From positions 2,333,833 to 2,397,832 of the forward strand of contig NZ_CP123991.1 in assembly GCF_029919255.1 (NCBI RefSeq): a DNA stretch of 64,000 nt, written 5' to 3'. The first letter of the stretch is position 1. The number at the start of each line of letters is the position of its first letter. Below the pieces are notes generated by a model. It did not search any database. It was not told where the DNA came from and saw only the letters and a list, made by a program, of their open reading frames with translations. Below are positions 60,860-64,000 of the stretch, one piece after another. This DNA is from a cyanobacterium endosymbiont of Epithemia clementina EcSB (GTDB lineage Bacteria; Cyanobacteriota; Cyanobacteriia; Cyanobacteriales; Microcystaceae). Position numbers and translations under genes: made by a program.

Positions 60860-61276
60860 TTACTGACAGTTTTCACATAATCCCTGAACCGTAATTTCGT
60901 AACTGTCTACGGTTAAACCGGCACGAAGAGAATTTAGATTAATGGATTGGAAAGCATACCAGTCGACGTCTTCTATTTTCTCACATTGCCGACAATGGAA
61001 ATGATGATGAGGAGAAACATTTGCATCATATCGAGAGACTCCCTCTTGTAACAAGACTTCTCGAATCAAATTGACTTCTCTTAGGGTCTGCAAAGCACTA
61101 TAAACTGTCGCTTGAGAAGAGGTAAAAATCTCCCTATTAAGATCCGTCAAAATCTGTTCGGCTGTAGGATGATCTCCACGTGATCGCAAATTGACATAGA
61201 CGGCAAAGCGTTGAGGTGTTATCCTCAATCCTTTTGATTTTAAGATTGTCACAATTTCACTTTTGTGAACACCCAT
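60860..61276 (-). CDS. perR: Fur-family peroxide regulator (PerR-like)
   Basis: 138 residues. The N-terminal winged helix has RITPQRFAVYVNL and the recognition helix ATVYSALQTL. The structural zinc site is Cys95, Cys98, Cys134 and Cys137. The regulatory metal site matches B. subtilis PerR spacing: His36, Asp84, His90, His92 and Asp103. The Asp at 84 (Glu in many Fur proteins) favours PerR, which derepresses when iron-catalysed oxidation hits the His residues. It is transcribed divergently from a peroxiredoxin gene, with a symmetrical operator-like site between them, as expected for a local peroxide switch. Start ATG 61276 has no strong ribosome site. Confidence 0.88.
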   Translation of the reverse strand: MGVHKSEIVTILKSKGLRITPQRFAVYVNLRSRGDHPTAEQILTDLNREIFTSSQATVYSALQTLREVNLIREVLLQEGVSRYDANVSPHHHFHCRQCEKIEDVDWYAFQSINLNSLRAGLTVDSYEITVQGLCENCQ

Positions 61277-61375
61277 TTTTGTTTTGAGACTTTAATTTAC
61301 CCAGATTGTAACGATTCCCATTGTAGCGTCAACTTTATATAGTAACTTTTTCTCAAATATAAATTGTTATAACTC

Positions 61376-61404
61376 TTGACAAATTCTTATATAAGAATTA
61401 TTCT
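61376..61404 (+). promoter_or_regulatory. Peroxiredoxin promoter
   Basis: -35 box TTGACA (61376-61381), 17-base spacer and -10 box TATTCT (61399-61404). This is a near-consensus sigma-70-type promoter, with transcription expected to start near 61411, 60 bases before the peroxiredoxin ATG. Confidence 0.7.
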
Positions 61405-61408
61405 TATA
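61390..61408. promoter_or_regulatory. Putative PerR/Fur operator
   Basis: TATAAGAATTATTCTTATA is a perfect 9-1-9 inverted repeat, very close in form to the 7-1-7 Fur/PerR box (TTATAATnATTATAA). It covers the spacer and -10 box of the peroxiredoxin promoter, so bound repressor would block it. The adjacent divergent gene encodes a PerR-like protein, the likely ligand. Confidence 0.7.
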
Positions 61409-61469
61409 CGAAGTTACAGCAAAAACTGTATACAATTACACTATCTAATAAAATGAGGCAACAAAAAAC

Positions 61470-62042
61470 ATGGCTGTCATCGAAAAAGTTCCCCATGCTG
61501 TCTTTAAGACTCGCATCCGTGATGAGTCTGTTTCTGGCCCCAACCCTTACCGTTGGCAAGATCTAACCACCAAAGAGATCTTCGCCGGTAAGAAAGTCGT
61601 TGTTTTCTCTTTACCGGGAGCATTTACTCCCACTTGTTCATCTAACCATTTACCTCGCTATGAAGAGTTATACGAGGAGTTCAAAGCACAAGGAGTAGAT
61701 CAAGTCATTTGTCTGTCCGTTAATGATGCTTTTGTTATGTTCCAATGGGGCAAACAACAAGGTGCTGCCAACGTATTTTTACTTCCCGACGGTAACGGAG
61801 AATTTACCCGTAAAATGGGAATGTTAGTTGATAAGTCTAACCTGGGGTTCGGAATGCGTTCCTGGCGTTATTCCATGATGGTTAACGACTGCAAGATTGA
61901 AAAAATCTTCGTAGAACCTCAATTCTCCGATAATTGTCCTACTGATCCCTTTGAAGTATCTGACGCTGACACCATGTTAGCTTATCTTAAAGGAACAAAA
62001 TCTAAGGGTGTTTCTGAACCGCGTAAAGCATTTGTTGGTTAA
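61470..62042 (+). CDS. Type II (Prx5-like) peroxiredoxin
   Basis: 190 residues. It reduces hydrogen peroxide and organic hydroperoxides using a thiol donor such as glutathione/glutaredoxin or thioredoxin. The peroxidatic Cys56 lies in [20 protein letters not shown] and a second Cys81 lies in VICLSVND, the PrxII arrangement. There is no fused glutaredoxin domain. The gene begins 194 bases from the divergent PerR-like gene, with promoter and operator between. Frame and codon use look like highly expressed genes: it is the most GC-balanced CDS nearby. It probably protects oxygen-sensitive enzymes in the host cell environment. Confidence 0.93.
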   Translation: MAVIEKVPHAVFKTRIRDESVSGPNPYRWQDLTTKEIFAGKKVVVFSLPGAFTPTCSSNHLPRYEELYEEFKAQGVDQVICLSVNDAFVMFQWGKQQGAANVFLLPDGNGEFTRKMGMLVDKSNLGFGMRSWRYSMMVNDCKIEKIFVEPQFSDNCPTDPFEVSDADTMLAYLKGTKSKGVSEPRKAFVG

Positions 62043-62788
62043 TCAATAATCAAACCTAAAATTTGTATAAAATCCATAAGTAGGGGGGAATAACTATTCG
62101 CCCCTATTTTCGAAAAAAATAAAAAACTGGAGTAGGCTTCTCAGTCCTCTCCAGCGCTGTCACGGAATTCAGTTCTGTTATATAGGTAGTTTAACTGCTT
62201 ATTCATGGTACATCTTTGAAGTAGATGCTAATTTACCTTTTCTAATCCCTAAAACCTTGATCTTTATTGGCTTTGAGTGCTTTAGTTAACCTTTGTAGAG
62301 TGAGTGTTCACGTCAGAAATAAAAAGAAGTGGCTTTTATGGCTTGAATACCTTGACATGAGCCTTATTAACCCTGAGTACATCAATGGTAATCTGTAGTT
62401 CCATAAATACTATACCCCTACTGTAAAAATATTAGTTCCCTAGCCCAAAATAATTTTTTTTCTTGAGTCTAATCCTTGTTGGAACTGAACTCTGATGTTT
62501 GAGTACAAAACTGACTAATTTAATAAGTCGAGACTGATCAGTTAAATAAATAAAAACTAATCAGTTTAATGAATGTTGTCGAGGGAAATGTTGATTAAAA
62601 AGTTAATTAAACAGAAAACCAGTGACCGCAATCACTGGTAGCTCTAAATAGTCTTATTGTTGATCCTTTCGGAAATTTTGGTTGAATAATAGTTGTGTGT
62701 TATCAAGACGTCAACTCGACTAACCGTGGAAGGATTGTAAGATTAAATACTGTTATTTCATTATTTGTAGAAATAATTGATTTTTTGC
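62043..62788. other. Spacer with small hairpin
   Basis: No intact gene. A minus-strand fragment near 62402-62330 reads MELQITIDVLRVNKAHVKVF and then a stop; it may be the head of a dead gene. An 8-bp stem ACCAGTGA with 6-base loop lies at 62618-62639. Confidence 0.4.
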
Positions 62789-64000
62789 CTACCCCTGATT
62801 TTTTAGATAAATCTGCGTTTTATGCGGTTGTCCCCATAGTAATTTTTCCCGCTTATAGATCACCATTCCTGGTTTAGATCCTTTAGGCTTGTAAACATAT
62901 TTAGGTTCGGTATAAACAATAGGGACATGCTCACTAAATCTAGCACGACTGTAATAAGCAGCCCAATCTGCGGCACATTGTAAGTCTAGTTCATTAGGTG
63001 TTTGCCCTGGTTCTAAGCGCAATAAAACGTGACTTCCGGCACTCTCTTGCGTATGAAACCATAAATCGTAATCTCCTGCAGTACAAAAAGTTAAGCGATC
63101 ATTTTGTCGGTTATTACGACCTACCCAGACTTCTAACCCTGATGGGGTGATGTATTGATAAGGCTGAGATTCATCTAAATGACTAGAATTACTTTGAGTA
63201 GAAGATTTCAGGTAATTTTGTTGAATGAGTTCCTCTCGAATTTCCTCGAGAGTTTGCAAATCTTGAGGAGAGTCATAGGTATCTAATTGATTCAAACTTT
63301 CTTCGACTTGCTCTAAGTAGTCGATTTCCCCTTTAACCTCAGTTAATAAGGGTTCGACAGCACTACGAGCCCGTTTGAGTTTTTGATGTTGTTTATAGAG
63401 ATATTGGGCGTTTTGGACAGCGTTTTTTGTAGGGTTTAGGTTAATTTCAATCGTTTTTTCGGTTTCAAAGTTTTTTAAAAAAATAGACTTCATTCCTGGT
63501 TGCCATAAATGCGAATACGCCATCAATAAATCTGCTTGTTGACGATATTGACTAGCTTCGGTAGATTGTTGTAGTTTTTGAATAAAGTTAGATGCTTTAA
63601 CTCGCAGTTTTTTAAGAAGAGAACTGAGTTTTTGCAACAGTTGATGACGTAGTTGTTGAAAAGATTGATAATTAGTTTGATCTTGATAGTATTGATTAAT
63701 TAGGGTTTGTATCTCAGAAGCAGGTTTTACGATTCCCCATCCTAAAACGGTATAACCTTCCTCAGTCCATCCAGGTTTAAAATCTGCTGTAACTAAAATA
63801 GTTAGCCAGGTTTGCCACAAACAAAATAATCGATTCCAGTCGGATAATTTTAGAGTATCCGTTGACTGTTTGGGGTCTAAATTGGCTGTTTGAATTATCG
63901 AATGAGCAACTACCGGACTTAGCCCGCGATAACTATTCAACATTTGCTTTTTTAATGTCTTAGGAATGAGACTAATTCTTTCTTGCCAACATTTGTAAGG
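62789..64000 (-). CDS. NFACT/Rqc2-family RNA-binding protein, partial
   Basis: The open frame runs off the right edge of the window: 19 further codons (PYKCWQERISLIPKTLKKQ) precede the first internal Met at 63943, so the true start is outside. The visible 403 residues comprise the end of the NFACT-N domain, a coiled-coil middle (QKLSSLLKKLRVKASNF; LKRARSAVEPLLTEV), and the NFACT-R domain. The last has SGLEVWVGRNNRQNDRLT, DLWFHTQESAGSHVLLR, AADWAAYYSRARFSEHVPI and YKPKGSKPGMVIYK. The family binds tRNA and obstructed 50S subunits in ribosome-associated quality control; older names are fibronectin-binding protein or Tlr-like. The C-terminus is complete. Confidence 0.9.
   Translation of the reverse strand, partial: PYKCWQERISLIPKTLKKQMLNSYRGLSPVVAHSIIQTANLDPKQSTDTLKLSDWNRLFCLWQTWLTILVTADFKPGWTEEGYTVLGWGIVKPASEIQTLINQYYQDQTNYQSFQQLRHQLLQKLSSLLKKLRVKASNFIQKLQQSTEASQYRQQADLLMAYSHLWQPGMKSIFLKNFETEKTIEINLNPTKNAVQNAQYLYKQHQKLKRARSAVEPLLTEVKGEIDYLEQVEESLNQLDTYDSPQDLQTLEEIREELIQQNYLKSSTQSNSSHLDESQPYQYITPSGLEVWVGRNNRQNDRLTFCTAGDYDLWFHTQESAGSHVLLRLEPGQTPNELDLQCAADWAAYYSRARFSEHVPIVYTEPKYVYKPKGSKPGMVIYKREKLLWGQPHKTQIYLKNQG

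Noticed and set aside
62695-62877. 60-codon + frame at the NFACT 3' end
   Set aside because: Antisense to the conserved NFACT-R C-terminus for its second half and unsupported before it.
1-64000. Insertion sequences, prophage, integrase or attachment sites
   Set aside because: No transposase or integrase motif was seen in any frame, and the long inverted repeats differ in sequence from one another and are not terminal repeats around a gene.

Overview
The window reads as a chromosomal piece of a cyanobacterium in advanced genome reduction. Several genes belong to families found only or mainly in cyanobacteria and plastids: SasA, regulated phosphoribulokinase, DUF3181, DUF3110, DUF1350, a DUF1995 remnant and a ycf3 remnant. 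Only about 33.5 kb of the 64 kb (roughly half) is intact coding sequence. The rest is very AT-rich and holds stop- and frameshift-riddled relics. There is no sign of insertion sequences, prophage or CRISPR. Because the photosystem I assembly gene ycf3 is a pseudogene while central metabolism and DNA repair genes are intact, the best inference is a non-photosynthetic, obligately symbiotic relative of Crocosphaera/Cyanothece, such as the spheroid body (diazoplast) of Epithemia/Rhopalodia diatoms. A compact UCYN-A-type genome fits less well, since that lineage keeps photosystem I. This is inference from content; no 16S rRNA or nitrogenase gene lies in the window.

Layout. 1-7.5 kb: a family 2 glycosyltransferase (-), a 2.2 kb decayed stretch, a coiled-coil gene relic, intact recQ (+), and a small membrane protein (-). 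7.5-11.7 kb: tRNA-Met, pyrE and gloA, DUF3181 and DUF1350 genes, with a broken gene between the last two. 11.7-19.5 kb: a glycosyltransferase-TPR protein, a 1.6 kb decayed gene, a GH57 branching enzyme, the circadian kinase sasA and an unknown gene. 19.5-26.8 kb: a dead TM-helix channel-like gene, an orphan ParA ATPase, a dead pentapeptide gene, a PD-(D/E)XK protein and 2.4 kb of decay. 26.8-32.5 kb: der, a ProA-like protein lacking the catalytic Cys, an unknown gene overlapping it, tRNA-Gly, a small membrane protein and prk. 33-44.3 kb: a relic, a CDF transporter, a long dead zone, a DUF3110-murQ operon, mutS, terC and a DUF1995 relic. 44.3-53 kb: a histidine phosphatase, the ycf3 pseudogene, gatC, SRP RNA and a four-gene ABC-2/GldG/DUF4340 cluster. 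53-64 kb: a truncated copper-associated membrane protein, a copper P-type ATPase, an ABC exporter, a pentapeptide relic, a divergent perR-peroxiredoxin pair and an NFACT gene running off the right edge.

The retained genes suggest a cell that keeps nucleotide synthesis (pyrE), glutaminyl/asparaginyl-tRNA amidation (gatC), protein targeting (SRP RNA), ribosome assembly (der), mismatch and recombination repair (mutS, recQ), cell-wall recycling (murQ), glycogen branching, peroxide defence and metal transport, plus a circadian output kinase and phosphoribulokinase, while losing light-reaction assembly. No clearly new multi-gene system is visible. The most interesting items are the combination of dead ycf3 with live prk and sasA, the Cys-less ProA-like protein, and a set of long, perfectly matched hairpins or palindromes. 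One hairpin lies inside a dead gene, another lies just past a gene that looks truncated.
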